Position numbers and translations under genes: made by a program. Below are positions 6,583-14,400 of a DNA stretch of 15,458 nucleotides, one piece after another. The notes beneath the pieces are model-generated. The model worked only from the letters and a program-made list of their open reading frames with translations. It did not search any database and had not been told where the DNA came from. The first letter of the stretch is position 1. Every line of letters begins with the position of its first letter. The stretch comes from Bacteroidales bacterium (GTDB lineage: Bacteria; Bacteroidota; Bacteroidia; Bacteroidales; UBA3663). The stretch covers positions 1 through 15,458 of the forward strand of contig JAEDEY010000047.1 in assembly GCA_016293065.1 (NCBI GenBank), in the 5' to 3' direction.

Positions 6583-7035
6583 ATGAAAAAACTTTTAGTA
6601 TCTCTCTTTGCTCTGATGTCAGTATTCACTGCAAAGGCTTTCGTTTTCGATGGTATCGACCTCAATGGTACTATTGTTCAGGTAACTCGCGAAGTTGCTC
6701 AGAAGGGTTATATCTTCGACATTGAGAAGCAGTGTCTCAAGGGTAACTGTCAGGGTACAGAGATTTATCTCTCTTTCAACACTGAAGACACTAAGGACAA
6801 GACCAAGATCGGTCAGCTCATCGTTGAAATCCCTATGGCTTCTAATGCTGCTGAGGCTGCTGCTGCTTACAAGAATGTCACTATGCTCTTCAATGTCATC
6901 TACCACCAGACTGCTAATGCTAACGGTGTAGCTACTTATTCTGTAGATGCTGACGGCACTACTCTCGACGTTACTGCAAAAGACAATAGTGTTGTTCTCA
7001 CCTACAATACTCCTTCATACAAGCCAAAGAAGTAA
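6583..7035 (+). CDS. Small secreted protein of unknown function
   Basis: I do not recognise this 150-residue protein. Residues 1-19 are a clear signal peptide (MKKLLVSLFALMSVFTAKA) without a lipobox, so the mature protein of about 131 residues is probably periplasmic or secreted. The mature part is mostly predicted beta strand, has two cysteines close together (QCLKGNC, possibly a disulfide), an alanine-rich helix (AAEAAAAYKN) and a basic end (YKPKK). The start has no obvious ribosome-binding site but is the only one that gives the full signal peptide. It lies 87 bases after nqrF in the same direction, with a stable hairpin between them and no convincing promoter, and is followed by a strong terminator. 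It may therefore be the last gene of the nqr transcript, though a functional link to Nqr is only inference. Confidence 0.8.
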   Translation: MKKLLVSLFALMSVFTAKAFVFDGIDLNGTIVQVTREVAQKGYIFDIEKQCLKGNCQGTEIYLSFNTEDTKDKTKIGQLIVEIPMASNAAEAAAAYKNVTMLFNVIYHQTANANGVATYSVDADGTTLDVTAKDNSVVLTYNTPSYKPKK

Positions 7036-7059
7036 AAAAGGCACCCGAGAAAAACAGTT

Positions 7060-7087
7060 AGGAACGCTTCCGGCGTTCCTTTTTTTT
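7060..7087 (+). terminator. Intrinsic terminator after the small secreted gene
   Basis: AGGAACGC (7060-7067) and GCGTTCCT (7073-7080) form a perfect 8-bp stem with loop TTCCG, followed by an unbroken T run to 7087. This is a textbook intrinsic terminator 24 bases after the stop at 7035. Confidence 0.92.
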
Positions 7088-7090
7088 GCG

Positions 7091-7123
7091 TATAAAAAGA
7101 AAAAGGAGCGCATCAAACGCTCC
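7091..7123 (-). terminator. Intrinsic terminator of the leftward operon
   Basis: On the minus strand, GGAGCG and CGCTCC (plus coordinates 7118-7123 and 7105-7110) form a 6-bp stem around a 7-base loop. A T-rich tract (the complement of 7091-7104) follows. It lies about 160 bases beyond the lipoprotein stop and only 3 bases from the end of the rightward terminator's T run, so the two converging units are sealed from each other. The AT-rich stretch 7124-7281 shows no gene. Confidence 0.8.
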
Positions 7124-7281
7124 CCTTCAAAACTCTTACTACAATGAAATTAAAAGGCACATATATCAATTAGTAAAGTCAAATTGAATTGTAAAAACAT
7201 TAATTATCAATAATGGTTTAATTGCTTGAAAACATTTCCTAATTTTATTTCTATACCTTGTGATATATATGCCTATACGAA

Positions 7282-8064
7282 TTATTTGTTCCAAGGATAG
7301 TCCAAATCCTTGACTGCTATTGACCTTTCGATAGTCTTGCTTACTTCCGAAGTCAATCCTTCAGTTATCAGATAGTGAAGGTTGCAATGGATAGAGTCAA
7401 ATCCCGATGGAGGGAAATGCTGCCTGAGGCTCGAAATGTCGAACGAATTGAGAATTGTTCCCTCACCTGCCACCACACCATCTTTCTTACCGTGTTTGTT
7501 CAGCACAAGCGTGATGTTGATATTGCGCTCATTTTTTGGATCGAGCTCATATACAGCTGAAAGAGAAGGAACAAAATAACCGCCCGAGCCATTAGGATAG
7601 TATGTGGCATTGTAGCTGACATTCAGATATCCTCCATAAGCCCAGATGTTTTTTTCCTTCAGGCTGCTTAATGCAAAGATGCTGTCAGCCGAAAACACAT
7701 TCTTGGCTATTGCCTCTTCTTTTGACATGATGTCAAAGGTCGGAATCGAATTGCCGCCAAAGACTTCTGCTTCTCTGATCACTGTGCCATTGGCATCTTG
7801 TGTCATGTTGATGTCGGCATAATTGAACTGTATGATTCCGCGTTTCGCATTGCCAAAGTTTGCAGTACCCGTGAGCTTATACACACTCTCAGGAGTCGGA
7901 TAGACAATGGCTCCTCCATCAAGATACAATACTGCACCCGACGATGACGAACGTATAGAGCATGTAGATTGAACAGTGTTCATTGGCTCGTCGTCACCTC
8001 CAAGACATGATGTCAGAGTAAACAACGAACCAACAGCTGCTAATATGAAAAGTTTATTTATCAT
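7282..8064 (-). CDS. Outer-membrane lipoprotein, NigD-like
   Basis: This 260-residue protein starts with a lipoprotein signal peptide whose lipobox is LTSC, making Cys20 the lipidated residue. The following LGGDDE is acidic, like the export signals that send many Bacteroidetes lipoproteins to the cell surface. The body is beta-rich, with an N-terminal part reading as a small barrel (VLYLDGGAIVYPTPES then KRGIIQFNYADIN) and a C-terminal part ending in LDYPWNK. This resembles NigD-like lipoproteins, a Bacteroidales family of unclear function first named from a bacteriocin-linked locus. I assign the family by pattern only. It begins 28 bases after glyA on the same strand with no visible promoter, so it is probably co-transcribed with glyA. 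It could instead be another beta-rich Bacteroidales lipoprotein family. Confidence 0.8.
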   Translation of the reverse strand: MINKLFILAAVGSLFTLTSCLGGDDEPMNTVQSTCSIRSSSSGAVLYLDGGAIVYPTPESVYKLTGTANFGNAKRGIIQFNYADINMTQDANGTVIREAEVFGGNSIPTFDIMSKEEAIAKNVFSADSIFALSSLKEKNIWAYGGYLNVSYNATYYPNGSGGYFVPSLSAVYELDPKNERNINITLVLNKHGKKDGVVAGEGTILNSFDISSLRQHFPPSGFDSIHCNLHYLITEGLTSEVSKTIERSIAVKDLDYPWNK

Positions 8065-8092
8065 TTCTCTTTATTGCGAATAGCTTGCTTTA

Positions 8093-9373
8093 TCAATATG
8101 CAAAGAGTGGATAGTCAGCCATGATTGCATTCACACGGCTGCGAACACTTTCTATCACAAATTCATTCTCAGGAGCATTGAGAACCTCCTCGATAAACTC
8201 AGCAATCGTCACCATCAGGTCTTCCTTGGCTCCACGTGTAGTGATGGCTGGAGTACCCAGTCTGATACCGCTGGTCTGGAATGCGCTGCGTGAGTCGAAT
8301 GGCACCATGTTCTTGTTGCAAGTGATGTCTGCTGCCACAAGAGCCTTTTCAGCCACCTTGCCTGTGAGTTCTGGATACTTCGGACGAAGGTCAACCAGCA
8401 TCGAGTGATTGTCAGTACCGCCACTGATAATCTTGAATCCGCGCTTCATGAGTTCCTCGGCAAGCACAGCAGCGTTCTTCTTCACCTGTGTCTGATACTC
8501 TTTGTATTCCGGAGTCAATGCCTCGCCGAAAGCCACAGCCTTGGCAGCAATGACATGCTCAAGCGGACCACCCTGAGTGCCAGGGAACACCGAACTGTCG
8601 AGACAAGCCGACATCATCTTGATCTCTCCCTTAGGAGTCTTGATACCCTTTGGATTTGGGAAGTCCTTGCCCATCATGATCACACCACCACGAGGGCCGC
8701 GCAGAGTCTTATGGGTTGTCGATGTCACGATGTCAGCATATTTCACTGGGTTATCAAGCAGACCAGCTGCAATAAGTCCAGCAGGATGTGCCATATCTAT
8801 CATCAGGATAGCACCTACCATATCTGCAATCTTGCGCATACGTGCATAGTCCCACTCACGACTATAAGCCGAACCACCACCAATGATGAGCTTTGGCTTA
8901 TGCTCCAATGCCAATCTCTCCATCTCGTCATAGTTGACACGTCCTGTATATTCGTCGAGGTTATATGCTACTGGATGATAAAGCAGACCCGAACTATTCA
9001 CAGCCGAACCATGTGAGAGGTGACCGCCATGTGCAAGATTAAGGCCCATGAAGGTATCACCTGGCTCAAGCACAGCAGCGAGCACTGCCTGATTAGCCTG
9101 TGCGCCTGAATGAGGTTGAACGTTAGCCCAGCATGCACCATATATCTGCTTCAAACGCTCGATGGCAAGAGTTTCTACCTTATCAACTACTTCGCATCCA
9201 CCGTAATAACGTTTTCCGCTATAACCTTCGGCATACTTGTTGGTGAGCACGCTACCCATAGCTTCCATAACCTGATCGCTCACGAAGTTCTCAGAAGCGA
9301 TGAGTTCAATTCCTTTCATCTGTCGCTGACGTTCTTCGTCAATCAAACTGAATACAAGACTGTCTCTTAACAT
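8093..9373 (-). CDS. glyA: Serine hydroxymethyltransferase
   Basis: GlyA is a cytoplasmic PLP enzyme that converts serine and tetrahydrofolate into glycine and 5,10-methylenetetrahydrofolate, supplying one-carbon units for purine, thymidylate and methionine synthesis. The family signatures are all present: ELIASENF (23-30), NKYAEGYSGKRYYGG (45-59), the PLP-contacting DMAHPAGL (193-200), and the PLP lysine Lys222 in STTHKTLRGPRGG. The chosen ATG (9371-9373) gives 426 residues, close to the usual 417-430. A longer frame beginning at 9421 would add 16 residues (MIKDNNRIIINL...) that overlap the likely promoter, so I reject it. It lies 54 bases downstream of the L,D-transpeptidase-like gene. It probably has its own promoter as well as readthrough from that gene. 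Confidence 0.96.
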   Translation of the reverse strand: MLRDSLVFSLIDEERQRQMKGIELIASENFVSDQVMEAMGSVLTNKYAEGYSGKRYYGGCEVVDKVETLAIERLKQIYGACWANVQPHSGAQANQAVLAAVLEPGDTFMGLNLAHGGHLSHGSAVNSSGLLYHPVAYNLDEYTGRVNYDEMERLALEHKPKLIIGGGSAYSREWDYARMRKIADMVGAILMIDMAHPAGLIAAGLLDNPVKYADIVTSTTHKTLRGPRGGVIMMGKDFPNPKGIKTPKGEIKMMSACLDSSVFPGTQGGPLEHVIAAKAVAFGEALTPEYKEYQTQVKKNAAVLAEELMKRGFKIISGGTDNHSMLVDLRPKYPELTGKVAEKALVAADITCNKNMVPFDSRSAFQTSGIRLGTPAITTRGAKEDLMVTIAEFIEEVLNAPENEFVIESVRSRVNAIMADYPLFAY

Positions 9374-9390
9374 TTTTAATGAAGTTAAAT

Positions 9391-9422
9391 TAATTATAAT
9401 TCTGTTGTTATCTTTAATCAAA
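9391..9422 (-). promoter_or_regulatory. Candidate glyA promoter
   Basis: On the minus strand, TTTG (9419-9422) lies exactly 20 bases before TATAATTA (9391-9398). The -33 match is perfect. The -7 box keeps TA and two of the four TTTG positions. Transcription would start around 9385, leaving a leader of roughly 12 bases before the glyA ATG at 9373. Confidence 0.5.
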
Positions 9423-9427
9423 TTGTA

Positions 9428-9952
9428 TCACTTATCTTCTCCAATGATGACGGTTGTCCCAACTTCGACCAACGAGTGCAACTTCTCAAGGTCATCGTTC
9501 TTCAGTCGGATGCAGCCTTCGGTTGCTCTTGTGCCAATCGACTCAGGGTCATGCGTGCCATGTATGCCGATGCCCTTGTGTCGTCCGGTGTCAAGCCTCA
9601 TGAACCATGGTCCATAGGCATGGCGGATGAATCCCTTGCCGTCGTGGAAATCATGTCCCCATTTCGAGGAGTCCTGAATCTGGCTGATACGAAACTTGCC
9701 TTCGGGAGTCCTGTAGTCTCCACTTCTCTGCTTCTGTCCCATTTTCTTGCCACAAGCTATCGGGAACTCTGCCACGACCTGTCCGTCAGAAACGAAAAGC
9801 GTGAGCATCAGTTCTTGCTTGTCGATATATATCAGAGTATCGGCTGTGATTGGTCCATATCTCACAACTATGCTGTCGTAATCGACTTTTGCCGATGCAG
9901 CCAGACTCAAGGTCAGCAGCAGAAACGAAAACAATGTACGTCGTATATTCAT
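9428..9952 (-). CDS. L,D-transpeptidase-family (YkuD) exported protein
   Basis: This 174-residue protein has an N-terminal signal peptide (about 1-21, LFSFLLLTLSLAASA) and a YkuD catalytic domain. These domains form 3-3 peptidoglycan crosslinks, attach proteins to peptidoglycan, or cleave such links, using a cysteine nucleophile in the periplasm. Visible landmarks are RTPEGKFRIS (81-90), PWFMRL (115-120), IHGT with His131, and TEGCIRL with Cys147 and Arg149. The residue usually written as His in the SHGC motif is Glu here (TEGC). The ATG at 9950-9952 gives a clean signal peptide. The longer frame starts with TTG inside the promoter -7 box and is rejected. It is the first gene of a leftward unit with glyA. 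Which YkuD reaction it performs cannot be told from sequence alone. Confidence 0.88.
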   Translation of the reverse strand: MNIRRTLFSFLLLTLSLAASAKVDYDSIVVRYGPITADTLIYIDKQELMLTLFVSDGQVVAEFPIACGKKMGQKQRSGDYRTPEGKFRISQIQDSSKWGHDFHDGKGFIRHAYGPWFMRLDTGRHKGIGIHGTHDPESIGTRATEGCIRLKNDDLEKLHSLVEVGTTVIIGEDK

Positions 9953-9970
9953 ATCAGCAATTTCTTCATG

Positions 9971-9978
9971 CAAAGATA
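9971..9978 (-). promoter_or_regulatory. Promoter -7 element of the leftward ldt unit
   Basis: On the minus strand this reads TATCTTTG, a perfect TAnnTTTG box followed by CA. The -33 region about 20 bases upstream is poor (ending in GATG). The predicted start near 9965 leaves a leader of about 13 bases before the ATG at 9952. Confidence 0.65.
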
Positions 9979-10049
9979 CAGAAATATTTGCGTATTATCA
10001 TCATAATTCTACCATTTTTTAATTATTTAGCGAAAAAATTGAGCAATTG

Positions 10050-10081
10050 TTTGACGATTATGTAAACTTTTCATATTTTTG
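10050..10081 (+). promoter_or_regulatory. Promoter of the RNA helicase gene
   Basis: TTTG (10050-10053), a 20-base spacer, and TATTTTTG (10074-10081) match the Bacteroidetes consensus at every defined position. It is the clearest promoter in the window. The -7 box ends only 4 bases before the helicase ATG at 10086, so transcription should start at or next to the start codon. It diverges from the ldt promoter. Confidence 0.85.
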
Positions 10082-10085
10082 CACT

Positions 10086-11441
10086 ATGAATATAGCACAA
10101 ATCAAACAAGCAGCGATTGAGGCAATGGGCTTCGATCGCTTGAATGCTATGCAGGAAGTGATGCTCGAGGAGAAGTCTTTCGGGCAGAATACGCTGTTGC
10201 TCTCTCCTACTGGTTCGGGCAAGACCATAGCATTCCTTCTACCTCTCATCAAGCATCTCTCCGACCAAAAGTCAGCTCTCGTCATCGTCCCTTCTCGCGA
10301 ACTTGCCATCCAGATCCACGAGGTCTTCCGCAAGCTCAAGTCGGGTTTCCGTTCGGTGTGCTGCTATGGCGGCCATGATATTAAAAAGGAGATTGACGCT
10401 CTCGCGGGCATTGGCGACAATGTGCCTTTCCTTCTCATTGCCACCTCAGGCCGACTGAAAGACCATATCGAGCGTGGCAATGTCCCGACCAATCGAATCA
10501 GCATCGTCGTGCTCGATGAATACGACAAGAGTCTCGAATTAGGTTTCGAAGATGAAATGAAGTTCGTCGTCACTTCGCTCTCCCATGTCTCGCAGCTCAT
10601 CCTCACCAGTGCCACTCATGCCATGCCTATTGCGCCTTGGCTCAACTTCAGGAACTACCGTCAGATCGACTTCCTGAAGAAGGACAATATGAGCGAAGAC
10701 AGCAAATACGAGGTCATTGACAATCTCGAGATCTATCAGGTCAAGTCGCCCGTCAAGGACAAGCTCGACACCCTTCGCGACCTCTTGTGCAGCCTCGACG
10801 ACGATGCTCAGGTCATTGTCTTCAGCAACTACCGCGAGAGTTCCGAGCGCATCGCCCATTACCTCTCCGACCATGGCATCGAGAGCTCGCTCTATCACGG
10901 TGGACTGGAACAGGACATGCGCGAGAAGGCTCTCGCCCGCTTCCGTGGCAATGCCATCCGCGTCCTTGTCTCGACCGATCTTGCCTCGCGCGGACTCGAT
11001 ATCCCTGAGGTGTCGCACATCATCCATTATCATCTCCCTGCCGACGAGGAGGCATTCGTCCACCGCAATGGCCGCACTGCACGCGCCGGTGCTTCGGGCA
11101 CTGCCTATCTCATCATAGGTCCCGAGGAGTTCGTGCCTGCCTATCTCGCCAAGGAGCCAAAGTACTTCCGCATCCGACCCAATGGCACCTTCAAGCCTTC
11201 TTCCTTTGTGTCAATCTACATCGGCCGCGGCAAGAAAGACAAGATCTCGAAGGGCGATGTGCTCGGCTTCCTGACCAAGAACGGAGGCATCGACGGCAGC
11301 CAGATTGGACGCATCGACATCTACGAACGCTGTGCCTACTGTGCCGTGCGACGTGAGGTAGCAAAGAACGTGGTCGAAAAAGTGAAAGGACTGAAGATAA
11401 AAGGCGAGAAAACACATTATCTCATCGTCTCAGGCAGTTAA
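10086..11441 (+). CDS. dbpA: DbpA-type DEAD-box ATP-dependent RNA helicase
   Basis: A cytoplasmic RNA helicase of 451 residues. Motif I is SPTGSGKT (40-47), Ia PSREL (69-73), Ib TSGRL (120-124), II DEYD in place of DEAD (144-147), III SAT (175-177), and VI HRNGRTARAG (326-335). Residues from about 374 to 448 (FVSIYIGRGKKDKISKGDVLGFL and onward) match the C-terminal RNA-binding domain of DbpA. In Escherichia coli DbpA this domain binds hairpin 92 of 23S rRNA during large-subunit assembly, so a ribosome-biogenesis role is likely here. The Q motif is divergent (LNAMQ). I chose the ATG at 10086. The longer frame from 10047 overlaps the promoter and would be untranslated. Motif II variants of the DE(F/Y)D kind are probably lineage-typical. 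The gene precedes mfd by 52 bases. Confidence 0.9.
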   Translation: MNIAQIKQAAIEAMGFDRLNAMQEVMLEEKSFGQNTLLLSPTGSGKTIAFLLPLIKHLSDQKSALVIVPSRELAIQIHEVFRKLKSGFRSVCCYGGHDIKKEIDALAGIGDNVPFLLIATSGRLKDHIERGNVPTNRISIVVLDEYDKSLELGFEDEMKFVVTSLSHVSQLILTSATHAMPIAPWLNFRNYRQIDFLKKDNMSEDSKYEVIDNLEIYQVKSPVKDKLDTLRDLLCSLDDDAQVIVFSNYRESSERIAHYLSDHGIESSLYHGGLEQDMREKALARFRGNAIRVLVSTDLASRGLDIPEVSHIIHYHLPADEEAFVHRNGRTARAGASGTAYLIIGPEEFVPAYLAKEPKYFRIRPNGTFKPSSFVSIYIGRGKKDKISKGDVLGFLTKNGGIDGSQIGRIDIYERCAYCAVRREVAKNVVEKVKGLKIKGEKTHYLIVSGS

Positions 11442-11460
11442 GTTATTTTAAGGCATGATT

Positions 11461-11478
11461 AGGGAGCTAACGCTCTCT
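11461..11478 (+). other. Short hairpin between dbpA and mfd
   Basis: AGGGAGC (11461-11467) pairs with GCTCTCT (11472-11478), including one G-U pair, around a TAAC loop. No T run follows, so it is unlikely to terminate transcription fully. It lies 15 bases before the mfd start, could affect mfd translation, and may be incidental. Confidence 0.45.
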
Positions 11479-11493
11479 GTCTAAAGTAATAAT

Positions 11494-14400
11494 ATGGAAA
11501 TAAAAGACCTTGTCATGCAAAAGCCGCGCTTCAATGCGCTGGCCAAGCAGATACGCAACATAAAGTCAAAGAACAGCGAAAGGAACATCATCCAGCTCAA
11601 GGGTCTCAAGGGCTCGTCGGGTGCCACCTTCCTCTCTCCGCTCAAGAATGCCGTCGGCGGACTCTATCTCTTCATCCTCAACGATGCCGACACTGCCGGC
11701 TACTTCTATCACGACCTCTGTCAGATCACGGGCGACGACAGCGTCTCGTTTTTCCCGTCAGGCTACAAGCGCTCGATCAAATACGGACAGATCGACTCTG
11801 CCAACGAGATCCTGCGCACCGAGACCATGGGAGCTGTCAACAACTTCAAGGAGAACACCGACCCGCAGGCTTCGCTCGTCATCGTCACCTATCCCGAGGC
11901 TCTTGCCGAAAAAGTGGCACAGGCCAACGATGTCAAGGAGAAGCTCATCCATATCCAGACAGGTCAGCACATCGACAGCAAGCACCTCATCGACACCCTC
12001 AATGCCGAACATTTCCAGCGCGTCGATTATGTCTATGAGCCAGGTCAGTTTGCCGTCCGTGGCTCCATCGTCGATGTCTTCAGCTTCTCGAGCGAATATC
12101 CTTTCCGCATCGACTTCTTCGGCAACGAGATCGACTCGCTCCGTACCTTCGAGGTCGATAGCCAGCTCTCGAAAGAACGTGTCGATGAAATCACCATCGC
12201 CCCAAACTTCGATGCTGATGTCACCAAGGGCATCTCGCTTGTCGAGTTTGTGCCTGACTCCACCTTCGTGATCTGCGAAGACTATGACTGGATTGCCGAA
12301 CGCATCACCGCCATCTGCCATCAGGAGATCTCCGAGCAGCTGCTCGTAAGCGAAGAGGGCGACCTCAACGCCCTCAAGAAGATCGTCGATGACGAGAAGC
12401 TCAATGCACGGCTCAAGACCTTCCACACCATCGTCATCAGCGACAGGAACCTCGGCGAGACTGAAGGCAAGTACTCGGTCATCACTTTCAATACCACACC
12501 CCAGCCAGAGTGGCACAAGAACTTCGACCTCATCTCCGAAGACCTGCGCAACTATGTGCTCAAAGGCTATACTCTCCACATCCTCAGCGACAGCCCAAAG
12601 CAGCTCGACCGTATCGAGGCAATCTTCGAAGACCGTCAGGAGACTTTCCATTTCGTGCGCATCCCCAAGGCCATCCACTCGGGCTTCGTCGATGACGACA
12701 CGCGCAACTGCTATTTCACCGACCATCAGATCTTCGACCGCTACCATAAGTACAGCCTCAAGAGCGACCGTGCCCGAAGCGGCAAGATTGCCCTAAGTAT
12801 CAAGGAGTTGAAGGAGTTCAACATCAACGACTATATCGTGCATGTCGATCACGGTGTGGCACGCTTCGGCGGCTTGGTGCAGATGCCTACGGGCATCAAG
12901 AACCCCGACGGCTCAGAGAAGATGCAGGAGATGGTCAAGCTCATCTACCTCAACAACGACCTTCTCTTCGTATCTATCCATCAGCTCGACAAGCTCTCGA
13001 AATACCGCAGCCGCGATGCCGAGCCTCCTTCGCTGAGCCGACTCGGTTCGGGCGCGTGGGATAAGATGAAGGAACGCACCAAGGAGAAGATGAAGGACAT
13101 GGCGCGCGAACTCATCCTGCTCTATGCCGCACGCAAGGACGAAGAGGGCTTTGCCTTCTCGCCCGACTCCAACATGCAGCACGAGATGGAGGCTTCGTTC
13201 ATCTACGAAGACACACCCGACCAGCTCAAGGCTACACAGGACGTGAAGCGCGACATGGAGTCGAAAAAGCCGATGGACCGACTGGTGTGCGGCGACGTGG
13301 GTTTCGGCAAGACCGAGGTGGCCATTCGCGCTGCCCTCAAGGCGTGCAACGACTGCAAGCAGGTGGCTGTGCTCGTGCCTACCACCGTCCTCGCCTTCCA
13401 GCATTTCAAGACCTTCAGCCAGCGACTCAAGGACTTCCCTGTCAGGGTCGATTACCTCACGCGAGCCCGCACTGCCAAACAGACCAAGGATATTCTGGGC
13501 AAACTCGCCGACGGCACCATCGACATCATCATCGGCACACACAAGCTCATCGGCAAGAAGGTCAAGTTCAACGACCTCGGACTGCTCATCATCGACGAGG
13601 AGCAGAAGTTTGGCGTTGCCACCAAAGAGGCACTGAAACGTCTGCGCGTCAATGTCGATACGCTCACCATGACCGCCACTCCTATCCCTCGCACCCTCCA
13701 GTTCTCGCTCATGGGCGCACGCGACCTCAGCATCATCTCCACGCCTCCTGCCAACCGCTATCCAATCCAGACCGAGGTGCATCGCGACGATGATACGGTG
13801 ATCCAGGAAGCCATCAACTTCGAGCTCTCGCGCAATGGTCAGGTCTTCTACATCAACAACCGCATCTCGCAGCTGCCCGACATCGTTGCACGCATCAAGC
13901 GACTCGTGCCCGATGCTCGTGTCGCCTCTGCCCACGGACAAATGGAGCCCGAGATTGTCGAACAGCTCATCCTCGACTTTGCCGACTATGAATATGACGT
14001 GCTCGTCTGCACCACCATCATCGAAGCGGGTCTCGACATCCCGAATGCCAACACCATCATCATCAACAATGCCCACAACTTTGGCTTGTCGGAACTGCAT
14101 CAGCTGCGCGGACGAGTGGGACGAACCAACAAGAAGGCGTTCTGCTACCTGCTTTCTCCTTCCTACACCCTGCTCACCCAGGATGCACGCCGTCGCCTTC
14201 AGGCCATCGAGAACTTCTCTGGTCTCGGCTCGGGCATTCATCTGGCCATGCAGGATCTCGACATTCGCGGAGCAGGCAACCTGCTCGGTGGCGAACAGTC
14301 GGGCTTCATCGCCGACCTTGGCTACGAGGCTTACCAGAAGATACTGAAACAAGCCATCAAGGAACTGAAGACCAAGGAGTTCGCACAGCTTTATCAGGAG

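Noticed and set aside
9374..9421. A 16-residue N-terminal extension of glyA.
   Set aside because: GlyA proteins start near MLRDSLVF-like sequence, and the extension would overlap the likely promoter at 9391-9422.
10047..10085. A 13-residue N-terminal extension of the helicase.
   Set aside because: It covers the consensus promoter, so it would not be in the mRNA made from that promoter.
12913..14352. A 479-codon open frame on the minus strand inside mfd, and another of 329 codons at 11758-12747.
   Set aside because: Both lie entirely within the conserved mfd coding region. Their translations are low-complexity, rich in Asp, Glu, Val and Leu, and match no family I know. They arise from the GAC/CTC-rich codon bias of mfd on the opposite strand.
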